The notes below the pieces were generated by a model that was given only the letters and a program-made list of their open reading frames with translations, did no database searches and was not told where the DNA came from. This document shows, one piece after another, positions 1 through 5,461 of a stretch of 11,321 nt of DNA. The DNA is from Acidobacteriota bacterium (GTDB taxonomy: Bacteria; Acidobacteriota; Terriglobia; UBA7540), in the NCBI GenBank assembly GCA_021786455.1, contig JAJYNF010000180.1, forward strand, positions 1 through 11,321, written 5' to 3'. The translations under genes were made by a program, and so were the position numbers. Position 1 is the first letter of the stretch, and every line of letters starts with the position of its first letter.

Positions 1-1244
1 CCCTTGATCTGCTGCAAAAGGTCAACATGGGCGAGCGCGCCGCCGGAAAGCTCGAGCTTCAAGGCGTAGGCGCGGACAAGAAACGTTCCCCCGCCGCAGG
101 CTGGGTCGAGAACGGTTGCTTCCGGTTCGCGAATCGAGAAGGCGTTGATGAGGTCCACAATTTCGCTACGCGTGTAATGCTGGCCGTAACGATGACGCTC
201 TTCCGGGCTGATGAGGCGCTCGAAAATCTGGCCGAGGATGTCGTATTCGATCTTGCCAAAGTCGAATCCCTCAATTTCGCGCAAGAATTCACGCCAACTG
301 GGGACCACCCTGTCCTCAAGGAAGGGCAACGAATCACCGAAGTCGCCATCAAAAACCGTCTCATAGTCGCGAGAAACCCGCTTGGCGTCGTCGAAAACGA
401 ATTGGAAAAACTGGCGCAGCTTGTCCGCCGTCTTGACGGTTTCGGGAACACGGATTTTGCGCAGCGAAGGGAACCGACGGCGGAGAGCCTGTTGGAAAAC
501 GATTTTGTTGACCAAAACATAACAACTGAATTTCGCCGCGCGGTCTTGGTTGTCCCGCAGGGTTTTGGGCTCGGTCGAGAGAGTCCAGCCCTGGGAATCG
601 CGCATCCAGGCGTCGAGGTCGCGGGCGAATTTGCGATCCTTGGAGTAACGCGCGGCGATGGCGGCGCGGGTTTGCAGGGCGGGAAGTTCCAGGGCGGATT
701 CCAAGACCCGAATGAATTTCTCATCGAGGGGCTTGGAGCGGATCGGCTCCGTGCCTTCGAGGATGCGCGCGTAGCGGGCAAGAAATTGCGTGAGGAAGCC
801 GTAAATCTCGGTTTGGACCTGGGGGGTGAGGAGCTCGCCGCTGTGGGTAATTGAGGTGACGTTGAAGTGCTCCAGGTCGCGCTCAGCGATGGACTTTCGG
901 GCCTCGAACGTCTTCCACAGGACGAAGCGGTTGACGTTCCAGGTGAAGAAATACTCGACGCCCCGAGCGTTGGCCTTGTCGTGAGCGTCTTCGAGCAGCG
1001 GGGTGGCGTAAGGGCTCTGCCCGTCGGGACGGTCGGGAAGCTTGATTTCGCCGGTGAGGACGGGCCGGCCGTCACGGTCGTAGAGCGTCAGGTCGCGGCG
1101 CTTGCGGCCCGCGCCCGCTCGCTCCTCCACCTTGGCTCCAGAGAAGGGCAAGGCGGGGTTGCTCGTAAGAATGCCCTGGATCGTCTTGCAAACGTCCGCC
1201 GTGAAAGTCCATTCGTTGATTTCGGGCATCGGCGTAGCGGGCAT
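1..1244 (-). CDS. N6-adenine DNA methyltransferase with N-terminal nuclease-like motif, 3' part beyond window
   Basis: The gene reads leftward and stays open to the window edge, giving 414 residues. The S-adenosylmethionine-binding motif DPACGGGTFL is at residues 380-389, after a conserved block ending GQHYTR (354-359). This is the typical start of the N-6 DNA methylase catalytic domain, so the NPPY-type catalytic motif should lie beyond the window. Residues 51-68 carry D51, then 14 residues, then E66-I-K68 inside a beta-strand-like stretch. This fits a PD-(D/E)XK nuclease core of the kind placed N-terminally in type IIG/IIL single-chain enzymes. Residues 140-340 look helical. An in-frame TAG at 1249-1247 closes the frame just upstream, so the start is ATG 1244 or the second ATG at 1229; neither has a Shine-Dalgarno sequence at normal spacing. 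It may instead be a type I-like or solitary methyltransferase. The methylase call is firm; the nuclease call is an inference. Confidence 0.9.
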   Translation of the reverse strand, partial: MPATPMPEINEWTFTADVCKTIQGILTSNPALPFSGAKVEERAGAGRKRRDLTLYDRDGRPVLTGEIKLPDRPDGQSPYATPLLEDAHDKANARGVEYFFTWNVNRFVLWKTFEARKSIAERDLEHFNVTSITHSGELLTPQVQTEIYGFLTQFLARYARILEGTEPIRSKPLDEKFIRVLESALELPALQTRAAIAARYSKDRKFARDLDAWMRDSQGWTLSTEPKTLRDNQDRAAKFSCYVLVNKIVFQQALRRRFPSLRKIRVPETVKTADKLRQFFQFVFDDAKRVSRDYETVFDGDFGDSLPFLEDRVVPSWREFLREIEGFDFGKIEYDILGQIFERLISPEERHRYGQHYTRSEIVDLINAFSIREPEATVLDPACGGGTFLVRAYALKLELSGGALAHVDLLQQIK

Positions 1245-1274
1245 ATTCTACACCAGCGCGCATCGCCCCGTTAA

Positions 1275-1282
1275 CACCTCCT
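1275..1282 (-). promoter_or_regulatory. Perfect Shine-Dalgarno sequence in methylase leader, oddly placed
   Basis: Read on the minus strand this is AGGAGGTG, fully complementary to a typical 16S rRNA 3' end. It lies 11 nt before an out-of-frame ATG (1263) but 30 nt before the methylase ATG (1244). The ATG at 1263 opens a 63-codon frame that overlaps the methylase N-terminus in another phase and resembles no family I know. The site may serve a short leader peptide, may load ribosomes that re-initiate at 1244, or may reflect a start region I have read wrongly. Confidence 0.4.
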
Positions 1283-1294
1283 GGGACGAAAAGC

Positions 1295-1320
1295 CCGCGA
1301 CGGAGAAAATACCGTCGCGG
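1295..1320. repeat. Perfect 9-bp inverted repeat (hairpin) in methylase leader
   Basis: CCGCGACGG and CCGTCGCGG flank an 8-nt A-rich loop, 51 bp upstream of the methylase start. On the minus strand it is followed by GCTTTTCG, a weak T-run, so it could be a leader attenuator. It could also be an operator, since restriction-modification genes are often controlled from such dyads. The symmetry is visible; the role is not. Confidence 0.4.
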
Positions 1321-1781
1321 CTACCAACTTTGGTGTCTATCATCGGCAAAAGGTGAGGTCACGCGAGAGTACGACTTTTTCCGTACTCCGCTGCCCGCTC
1401 TGCTTAGAATTTCTACATACACCCCTTTCCTGCTGGTGATGAAAAAGATTCCCAGGAGGCATCAATAAAAATTATTCAAGGCCGAAATTTTAAAAACAAT
1501 CCGCGTGAGGCTGGGGCTACCCCCTCATGCCTGCATTCTCGCACCTCGGACAAAAGTTTCTCCACGATCTCGCGCAGAACCCGGCGTCGTGAAGCCTGGC
1601 GGCCCGCCACTGCATCGCCGGGCATCCGGCAAGCCAATTCCCCCGCCCGGCGCACACCTTCATCTTAACCTACGCCCGCATAAAAAGCTCCAGGCTCAGG
1701 ACCGTGATGGCTCCAGGCAAAACCATGCGGACGATGAGACGTGGGTTGAAGGTCAACTGCAGGTGTTCGGGCGAACGGAAC
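1321..1781. other. Gap of about 460 bp with no firmly supported gene
   Basis: This lies between the methylase leader and the small basic protein gene. Positions 1440-1500 are markedly AT-rich compared with the rest of the window and hold the only promoter-like pair found on the methylase strand. On the minus strand a GTG-started frame at 1655-1476 would give 59 residues with a plausibly helical middle (REIVEKLLSEVREC). It has no convincing ribosome binding site and I do not recognise it, so I leave it uncalled. Plus-strand frames here are Arg/Ser-rich and look like antisense noise. Confidence 0.5.
1471..1499 (-). promoter_or_regulatory. Possible sigma-70 promoter for the methylase gene
   Basis: Read on the minus strand, TTGTTT (1499-1494) and AATAAT (1476-1471) are separated by 17 bp in the most AT-rich part of the region. 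The -10 matches consensus at five of six positions, the -35 at three of six. Transcription would begin near 1464 and leave a leader of about 220 nt that contains the 1295-1320 hairpin. Confidence 0.3.
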
Positions 1782-1949
1782 CTATTCCGCCATCTCTTCC
1801 CAAATTTTCTTCTTGTGCTTTTCGGGTTTATCTGTGCGCGCGCCTTCTCGCCGGACGGCTGGAGGCATCCCTACGCGCTCTCGCGCCAGCCGTTTGACTT
1901 CCTTTGTGGCTCGAAGCGCTTTCGGCTTTCGAGGGCGGGTAGGGCTCAT
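1782..1949 (-). CDS. Short Lys/Arg-rich hypothetical protein, 55 residues
   Basis: The protein is strongly basic. It opens with a Pro/Arg/Lys stretch, has a central KEVKRLARERVG segment likely to be helical, then PPAVRRE, and ends with a KHKKK cluster followed by an acidic tail. This resembles small conserved basic proteins of unknown function that share an ARERVG-P-PKHKK pattern, but that is recall and no domain name is claimed. There is no signal peptide or membrane segment. The ATG at 1949 marks where protein-like composition begins; the frame remains open further upstream into the tRNA, which cannot be coding. No clear Shine-Dalgarno sequence precedes it. It starts 58 nt after the CCA end of selC on the same strand with no obvious terminator between, so co-transcription with the tRNA is possible. 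The charge suggests RNA or DNA binding, but the function is unknown. Confidence 0.55.
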   Translation of the reverse strand: MSPTRPRKPKALRATKEVKRLARERVGMPPAVRREGARTDKPEKHKKKIWEEMAE

Positions 1950-2007
1950 GCTGGCTTTGCCGAGGAGCGCCCCGAATACGCATCGCCGTCCGGCGAACTC
2001 AATGAAC

Positions 2008-2102
2008 TGGCGGAAGTGAGTCGGAATCGAACCGACCAGTCCCGCAGAGCGAGACTCACAGGATTTGAAGTCCTGGGCGGACACCAGCCCACATGCACTT
2101 CC
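2008..2102 (-). tRNA. selC: Selenocysteine tRNA, tRNA-Sec(UCA), with encoded CCA
   Basis: At 95 nt it matches the length of E. coli tRNA-Sec, and it has the same layout. The acceptor is GGAAGTG against CACTTCC, followed by discriminator G and an encoded CCA (2010-2008). A six-pair D stem encloses a four-base TGGT loop. The anticodon stem CAGGA/TCCTG encloses CTTCAAA with anticodon TCA (2068-2066). The long variable arm has an eight-pair stem closed by a TCT loop. The T stem is GTCGG/CCGAC around TTCGATT. The extended acceptor, four-base D loop and UCA anticodon identify it as the tRNA that decodes UGA as selenocysteine with SelA and SelB; neither gene is in this window. One oddity is the eighth acceptor pair, normally closed, which here reads C2095 against U (position 2019). 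The host should therefore make selenoproteins. Confidence 0.96.
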
Positions 2103-2108
2103 GCGTTG

Positions 2109-2137
2109 ATTCTAAAACCATTGGTTCATTGGCGCAA
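2109..2137 (-). promoter_or_regulatory. Sigma-70-like promoter of selC
   Basis: Read on the minus strand, TTGCGC (2137-2132) is followed after 17 bp by TAGAAT (2114-2109). The -10 hexamer ends six bases before the first G of the mature tRNA, so transcription is predicted to start at or within a base of tRNA position 1, with almost no 5' leader. Confidence 0.65.
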
Positions 2138-2181
2138 GCAATCCCTGCCGCTGATCCCCGTCACCGGCAGCGCCTCAGATT

Positions 2182-2275
2182 GAATTGTGGCACGGGCGTC
2201 CTCGCCCGTGAGGCGCTCGACGGGCACGGCCACGATGGCCGCGCCGCGCGCTGGAATCCAAATCTGGATACCACC
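2182..2275. repeat. Palindromic intergenic repeat, copy A
   Basis: Positions 2182-2263 align without gaps to 5284-5365 with 9 mismatches in 82 bases by hand count. The core 2191-2210 is a perfect hairpin, CACGGGCG and CGCCCGTG around TCCT. The right end, 2255-2275, is the reverse complement of 5268-5288 in copy B at 19 of 21 positions, so it preserves a terminal inverted repeat missing from the right side of copy B. It sits 15 bp before the -35 of the greA promoter. It behaves like a REP- or MITE-type dispersed element rather than a gene. Confidence 0.8.
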
Positions 2276-2290
2276 CGGATTCTTCGCCGG

Positions 2291-2319
2291 TTGCGAGCGC
2301 CGAGCAGTTATTTTATAAT
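2291..2319 (+). promoter_or_regulatory. Sigma-70 promoter of greA
   Basis: TTGCGA (2291-2296) and a perfect TATAAT (2314-2319) are separated by 17 bp. The predicted start near 2326 leaves a leader of about 28 nt before the greA ATG. It also rules out the longer upstream open frame as part of GreA. Confidence 0.8.
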
Positions 2320-2353
2320 CTTCCATCGCGTCGAAAACACCAGGGAAGAAGTG

Positions 2354-2818
2354 ATGCCATCTCCCATAGTTGAGAAGCTTCAAGAGGAAATCCAGGCGCT
2401 TGAGCACGAACTCAGCCATGAGCTCCCCAATGAGCTCAAACGCGCCCGTGCGCTCGGTGACCTAAGCGAGAACGCCGAATACATCATGGCGAAGCAGCGA
2501 CAGGATTACGTGGGCGCGCGGCTGGCTCAGCTCAAGAAACGCCTGGCGGAGCTGTCACTCATTAACCTCAACAACATCCCCAAGGATCGGGTCGCCTTCG
2601 GCTCCAAGGTTACCCTCTACGATGTGGACCGCGGCTTTGAGATTGAATACAAACTTGTCACCAGTGAAGAAAGCGACGTCGGCAAGGGCCTGATCTCTAC
2701 GACCTCGCCCATTGGGCGAGGGTTGATGGGGAAAAAGGTTGGTGACGTGGTGACCATAACCACGCCGAATGGAAAGCGCGAATTCGAGATCCGTTCGCTT
2801 CAGACCATCTACGATTAG
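2354..2818 (+). CDS. greA: Transcription elongation factor GreA
   Basis: The product rescues backtracked RNA polymerase by inserting its coiled coil into the secondary channel and stimulating transcript cleavage. The 154 residues match the family's usual length (158 in E. coli). The N-terminal coiled coil spans roughly residues 1-72. Its tip carries GDLSENAEY (35-43), where D36 and E39 correspond to the catalytic acidic residues D41 and E44 of E. coli GreA. The C-terminal FKBP-like domain (about 78-154) has the SPIGRGLMGKKVGD block near its end. ATG 2354 fits the family N-terminus, has GGAAG a few bases upstream, and lies just downstream of a strong promoter. The frame is open back to 2093, but that extension overlaps selC and the repeat. 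The gene appears monocistronic, and nothing in it looks decayed. Confidence 0.96.
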   Translation: MPSPIVEKLQEEIQALEHELSHELPNELKRARALGDLSENAEYIMAKQRQDYVGARLAQLKKRLAELSLINLNNIPKDRVAFGSKVTLYDVDRGFEIEYKLVTSEESDVGKGLISTTSPIGRGLMGKKVGDVVTITTPNGKREFEIRSLQTIYD

Positions 2819-2853
2819 GAATTTGCCTCAACGCTTTCCTCGTACTACTGTGT

Positions 2854-2866
2854 TATCAATGTGATA
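2854..2866. promoter_or_regulatory. Short palindrome upstream of the tetR region
   Basis: TATCA-ATG-TGATA is a perfect 5-bp dyad with a 3-base centre, 11 bp before the transposase remnant and about 150 bp before the TetR start. It could be an operator, part of a dead insertion-sequence end, or chance. Confidence 0.2.
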
Positions 2867-2876
2867 TCCTCATTTC

Positions 2877-2987
2877 ATGAGCGCCGACCTGATGGCGCCA
2901 GGCGCAGGGCATCGAGACCGGGAGGAGCCGCTGAAGGCTTATTGCACCGGCCTGCTGGTGCCCGGCGAGCGAAAGAGTATCGAGCCG
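2877..2987 (+). pseudogene. N-terminal remnant of an IS701-like DDE transposase
   Basis: The translation contains LKAYCTGLLVPGERKSIEP (residues 19-37). This closely matches the N-terminal block I recall for IS701-type transposases (YC-GLLLPGERKSVEPMA). After residue 37 the similarity stops, at a point where the family continues with MAARL-type sequence, and the frame runs on into the TetR gene in the wrong phase until a stop at 3089. About 90% of a normal transposase is missing, including all catalytic residues, so this is a fossil. It fills most of the space upstream of the TetR gene and may have brought or disrupted that gene's promoter. The identification rests on recall of one motif block. 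Confidence 0.5.
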
Positions 2988-3018
2988 GCGCGTGGGGTAA
3001 ATTCGCGGGCGGCCTTTG

Positions 3019-3675
3019 ATGAGCCATTCTGCCGATTCGAAAGCCAAGCTTCGGGAAATCTGCCGCGTGGCGGCTCGGGTGTTCTATGAGAAAGGCTACG
3101 ATGGCGCCTCCATGCAGGACATTGCCCATGCGGTGGGCTTGACCAAGGCGGGCCTTTACCATCACGTGGGCAGCAAAGACAACTTACTGTTCGAGATCAT
3201 GAATTACGGCATGGACATTCTGGATGAGACGGTGCTCGCCCGCGTGCGCGATCTTCAGGACCCGCGCGAGAAACTCCGCCAAACCATCATCGGCCACATT
3301 GATCTGATCGTGCGCGCCCGCGATCAGGAAATCACCGTCATTCTGCATGAGAATCGTTCGCTCAAGGGCGAGTTGCGGGAGCGGATCAACCGTCGCAAGC
3401 GCGCCTACGTCGCTTACTTGAAAAATCTGATTGCCCAGGTGCAGGAGCAATCGGGCCGCCCACCCTTGGTTTCGCCGACGCTGGCCGCGTTTTATCTGCT
3501 GGGCCTCGTCAACTGGCTTTACCAATGGTATCGTCCCGACGGCCCGCTCTCTCAGCCTGAGCTCGAACGAACCACGGCGGATTTTTTCCTTCGCGGGCTG
3601 CTGGGGAGCGAATTGACCGAATCCTTGGCTCGACCCGCCGCGTTGAGCCGTCGCGGGCCGGCGGATGCGGCCTGA
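3019..3675 (+). CDS. TetR/AcrR-family transcriptional regulator
   Basis: The protein has 218 residues, normal for the family. The N-terminal helix-turn-helix spans about residues 9-55, with the signature ARVFYEKGYDGASMQDIA followed by VGLTKAGLYHHVGSKDNLL, the classic TetR recognition region. The remainder is the variable ligand-binding and dimerisation domain, rich in Arg/Glu helices (about 75-135) with a hydrophobic WLYQWY segment near 160. The ligand cannot be inferred. A TTG at 3016 directly precedes ATG 3019; I chose the ATG, though the upstream GGGCGGCC is only a weak ribosome binding site. pheA follows after 36 bp on the same strand, so the two may share a transcript. The space upstream is a dead transposase fragment and no obvious TetR operator is visible there except the small palindrome at 2854-2866. 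Confidence 0.92.
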   Translation: MSHSADSKAKLREICRVAARVFYEKGYDGASMQDIAHAVGLTKAGLYHHVGSKDNLLFEIMNYGMDILDETVLARVRDLQDPREKLRQTIIGHIDLIVRARDQEITVILHENRSLKGELRERINRRKRAYVAYLKNLIAQVQEQSGRPPLVSPTLAAFYLLGLVNWLYQWYRPDGPLSQPELERTTADFFLRGLLGSELTESLARPAALSRRGPADAA

Positions 3676-3711
3676 GCCGGGGTCGCTCGTCTGTTCCACG
3701 GAGAGTCAATC

Positions 3712-4554
3712 ATGGCCAAGCCCATCATCGCTTTTCAGGGAGAGCGCGGGGCGTTCAGCGAGGAAGCGGCTTATCAATTGCTCGGCCGTGGCATTCGTGT
3801 TCTGGCCTGCGAGAGCTTCGCCGACGCCTTCCGCAGCGCCGCCACCGGCAAGGCCACCCACTGCCTGGTCCCCATCGAAAACACGCTCGCCGGCTCGGTG
3901 TATGAAAACTACGACCTGCTGCTAAAAAATCACCTCCATATAGTCGGCGAGGTCAACCTCCGCGTCGTTCACAACTTGATCGCTTTTCCTGAAACCACGC
4001 GGCGCAATCTGCGCCAGGTGTATTCGCATCCCGTGGCGCTCGCGCAATGCGCCCGTTTTTTTTCCCGTCATCCGCGCCTGGAGCGCGTCCCTTTTTACGA
4101 CACGGCCGGCAGCGTCAAGATGTTGGCCGAGCGGCGACTGCCCGGCGCTGCCGCCATTGCCAGCCGCGTGGCTGCCGACGCCTATGGCGCGCGCGTCCTG
4201 CTCGCGCACCTCGAGGATCATCCGCAGAATTTCACCCGCTTCCTTTTGCTCTCTCGCGCCGCCGCCACTTCCAAAACGGCGAACAAGGTTTCCATCGTTT
4301 TTTCCACCCGCAACGTTCCCGGCGCCCTCTTCAAATGTCTCAGCGTCTTCGCCCTGCGCGACCTTGACTTGAGCAAAATGGAGTCGCGCCCCCTGCGCGG
4401 GCGCCCCTGGGAATATTTCTTTTACCTGGACTTCATGGGCAACCTGCGCCAAGCCGCTGTTCGCAACGCGCTCTCGCATTTGCGCGAGGTGACCCATTTC
4501 CTTCGGGTCCTCGGCTGCTACCCCAGCGCGCCGCGCTCGAAGTCCCGGTGGTAA
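3712..4554 (+). CDS. pheA: Prephenate dehydratase (monofunctional, with ACT domain)
   Basis: The enzyme converts prephenate to phenylpyruvate, the committed step of phenylalanine synthesis, in the cytosol. At 280 residues it has the size of the monofunctional enzyme, with no chorismate mutase domain in front. The catalytic domain (about 4-182) shows FQGERGAFSEEAA (8-20), PIENTLAGSVYENYD (54-68), YSHPVALAQC (104-113), DTAGS (130-134) and the TRF motif at 175-177 whose Thr is catalytic. The ACT domain (about 192-275) has GALF (204-207) and ESRP (224-227), the residues that bind phenylalanine, so feedback inhibition is expected. GGAG lies 8 nt before ATG 3712. It follows the TetR gene by 36 bp. 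A link between that regulator and phenylalanine synthesis is possible but unproven. The last 10 residues are basic and probably disordered. Confidence 0.96.
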   Translation: MAKPIIAFQGERGAFSEEAAYQLLGRGIRVLACESFADAFRSAATGKATHCLVPIENTLAGSVYENYDLLLKNHLHIVGEVNLRVVHNLIAFPETTRRNLRQVYSHPVALAQCARFFSRHPRLERVPFYDTAGSVKMLAERRLPGAAAIASRVAADAYGARVLLAHLEDHPQNFTRFLLLSRAAATSKTANKVSIVFSTRNVPGALFKCLSVFALRDLDLSKMESRPLRGRPWEYFFYLDFMGNLRQAAVRNALSHLREVTHFLRVLGCYPSAPRSKSRW

Positions 4555-4563
4555 AATACGTCT

Positions 4564-4581
4564 GAGGGGAACCGGCCCCTC
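4564..4581 (+). promoter_or_regulatory. Small hairpin between pheA and the secreted-protein gene
   Basis: GAGGGG and CCCCTC pair around AACCGG, nine bases after the pheA stop and five before the next ATG. The left arm is the only purine-rich stretch that could act as ribosome binding site for the next gene, so pairing would hide it. It could equally be a weak pheA terminator; there is no T-run. Confidence 0.3.
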
Positions 4582-4586
4582 TTGCG

Positions 4587-5165
4587 ATGGCAGCCGCGGC
4601 CAACCCAGCCCGATCTCCGCGAACCGGCGCGCCCGCCTCAGCGCGCTTCTCAGAAAGCCCGAACCCTTTTTTTGCGCCCCGCGTCCGGAACCCGCTTGGC
4701 TCATCCGTCCTTTTCGCCGCGCTGGCTTGCGCGATGCTGCTCCCGGGCGTGCCCGTTTTCGCGCAAAACTCCTCCGTGTCCGTGCCGGACATGACCGGCC
4801 GATATGATTTTCTCAACTCCCAAAATACTCTTGCGATCCTTCAAGAAGACACGCTGCTCAAAGGCTACATTGATGTCTGGCAGGGCAGTCACGCCTCCGA
4901 CACCATCTTTAGCTACAACATTACCATCGGCTCGCGGCGCGGCAACCAGGTCGAGTTCCGGACCCAAAGGATTCACGAGAAGTACTACCGCTTCTCCGGG
5001 ACCGTCCGCCGCGGCAAGGGCAAATCGCCCGGCGACGCCGATTACCTCGAGCTGGTCGGGGAACTCCAAACCATCACGGAGAATTCCGTTACCGGCAAGC
5101 CCAAAATCATTTCACTGCGCGTCGTCTTCAAGGGAAAAAGCCGCGCCCAAGCCCAACAGCCCTGA
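4587..5165 (+). CDS. Secreted protein of unknown function
   Basis: The product has 192 residues. Residues 38-59 form a signal peptide (hydrophobic stretch from LGSSVLFAALACAMLL) with a probable cut after VFA at 59, giving a mature protein of about 133 residues. No lipobox is present: the Cys at 48 lacks the required neighbours. The mature part is rich in alternating polar and hydrophobic residues, with segments such as KGYIDVWQG, TIFSYNITIG and VEFRTQRIHEKYYRF that suggest a small beta-sandwich or barrel. I do not recognise a family. ATG 4587 is the only usable start before the signal core but leaves an unusually long, Pro/Arg-rich 37-residue n-region, so the true start could be a rare codon further in. 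It lies 32 bp after pheA on the same strand, and repeat copy B follows. The export signal implies a periplasmic or extracellular location. Confidence 0.8.
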   Translation: MAAAANPARSPRTGAPASARFSESPNPFFAPRVRNPLGSSVLFAALACAMLLPGVPVFAQNSSVSVPDMTGRYDFLNSQNTLAILQEDTLLKGYIDVWQGSHASDTIFSYNITIGSRRGNQVEFRTQRIHEKYYRFSGTVRRGKGKSPGDADYLELVGELQTITENSVTGKPKIISLRVVFKGKSRAQAQQP

Positions 5166-5247
5166 GCGAAAATCCCGTCGGCGGTTCCCGCCTCGAATTT
5201 GCTTGCCCCGGCGTTCAGGTTGCAGGGAAGATTTCTGAAAACTGGAA

Positions 5248-5268
5248 CGCCCGCTCTCGAAGCGGGCG
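5248..5268. repeat. Perfect 8-bp hairpin abutting repeat copy B
   Basis: CGCCCGCT and AGCGGGCG flank a 5-base loop, 82 bp after the secreted-protein stop and directly abutting the terminal arm of repeat B. No T-run follows, so it is a poor intrinsic terminator. It may belong to the repeat element. Confidence 0.5.
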
Positions 5269-5365
5269 GTGGTATCCCGGTTTGGATTGTGGCACGGGTG
5301 TCCTCGCCCGCGAGGCGCTCGACGGGTACGGCCAGGATGGACGCGCCACGCGCCGGAATTCAAAT
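5268..5365. repeat. Palindromic intergenic repeat, copy B
   Basis: Positions 5284-5365 match 2182-2263 at 73 of 82 positions, in the same orientation and without gaps. The left arm 5268-5288 begins GGTGGTATCC and is the inverted counterpart of the right arm of copy A. The core hairpin (CACGGGTG / CGCCCGCG) keeps most pairs despite substitutions: one change leaves a G-U pair and one leaves a mismatch. The right arm is lost after 5365. The copy lies between the secreted-protein gene and the sigma-54 activator. Confidence 0.8.
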
Positions 5366-5384
5366 TAAGAGCTCGCCCCCGCGC

Positions 5385-5412
5385 TGCACAACATCCAGCC
5401 GCGTGATATGCT
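5385..5412 (+). promoter_or_regulatory. Possible extended -10 promoter for the sigma-54 activator gene
   Basis: TGATATGCT (5404-5412) fits an extended -10 (TG-n-TATGCT). TGCACA at 5385-5390 is a weak -35 with a 16-bp spacer. The predicted start near 5419 gives a leader of about 43 nt. Confidence 0.35.
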
Positions 5413-5461
5413 GACCTAGGAAACTGGGCAAAAACCGTTCGACACCTGGGAGCAGCCTGGA

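Noticed and set aside
27..854. Plus-strand frame of 275 codons antisense to the methylase
   Set aside because: It mirrors the coding strand of the methylase and resembles no family; GC-rich genes commonly leave antisense frames open.
59..1075. Long minus-strand frame of 338 codons inside the methylase region
   Set aside because: Its Ser/Pro/Arg-rich composition is typical of an out-of-phase shadow, and the neighbouring phase contains the methylase motif and continues to the edge.
1704..2183. Plus-strand frame of 159 codons crossing the selC region
   Set aside because: It runs antisense through a complete tRNA and the small basic protein gene, a classic false gene over a tRNA.
2187..2205. 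Sigma-54 promoter within the repeats (TGGCAC)
   Set aside because: TGGCAC is present in both repeat copies, but after five bases TCCT follows instead of TTGC, so the -12 element is missing.
2093..2353. N-terminal extension of GreA
   Set aside because: It would overlap selC and repeat A, and a consensus promoter lies between it and the conserved GreA start at 2354.
2877..3010. Structured RNA or riboswitch between greA and tetR
   Set aside because: Several small hairpins first suggested this, but no known aptamer motif was found and one frame reads as a transposase block.
3922..4704. Minus-strand frame of 260 codons antisense to pheA
   Set aside because: The plus strand has all prephenate dehydratase motifs; the antisense product has no recognisable features.
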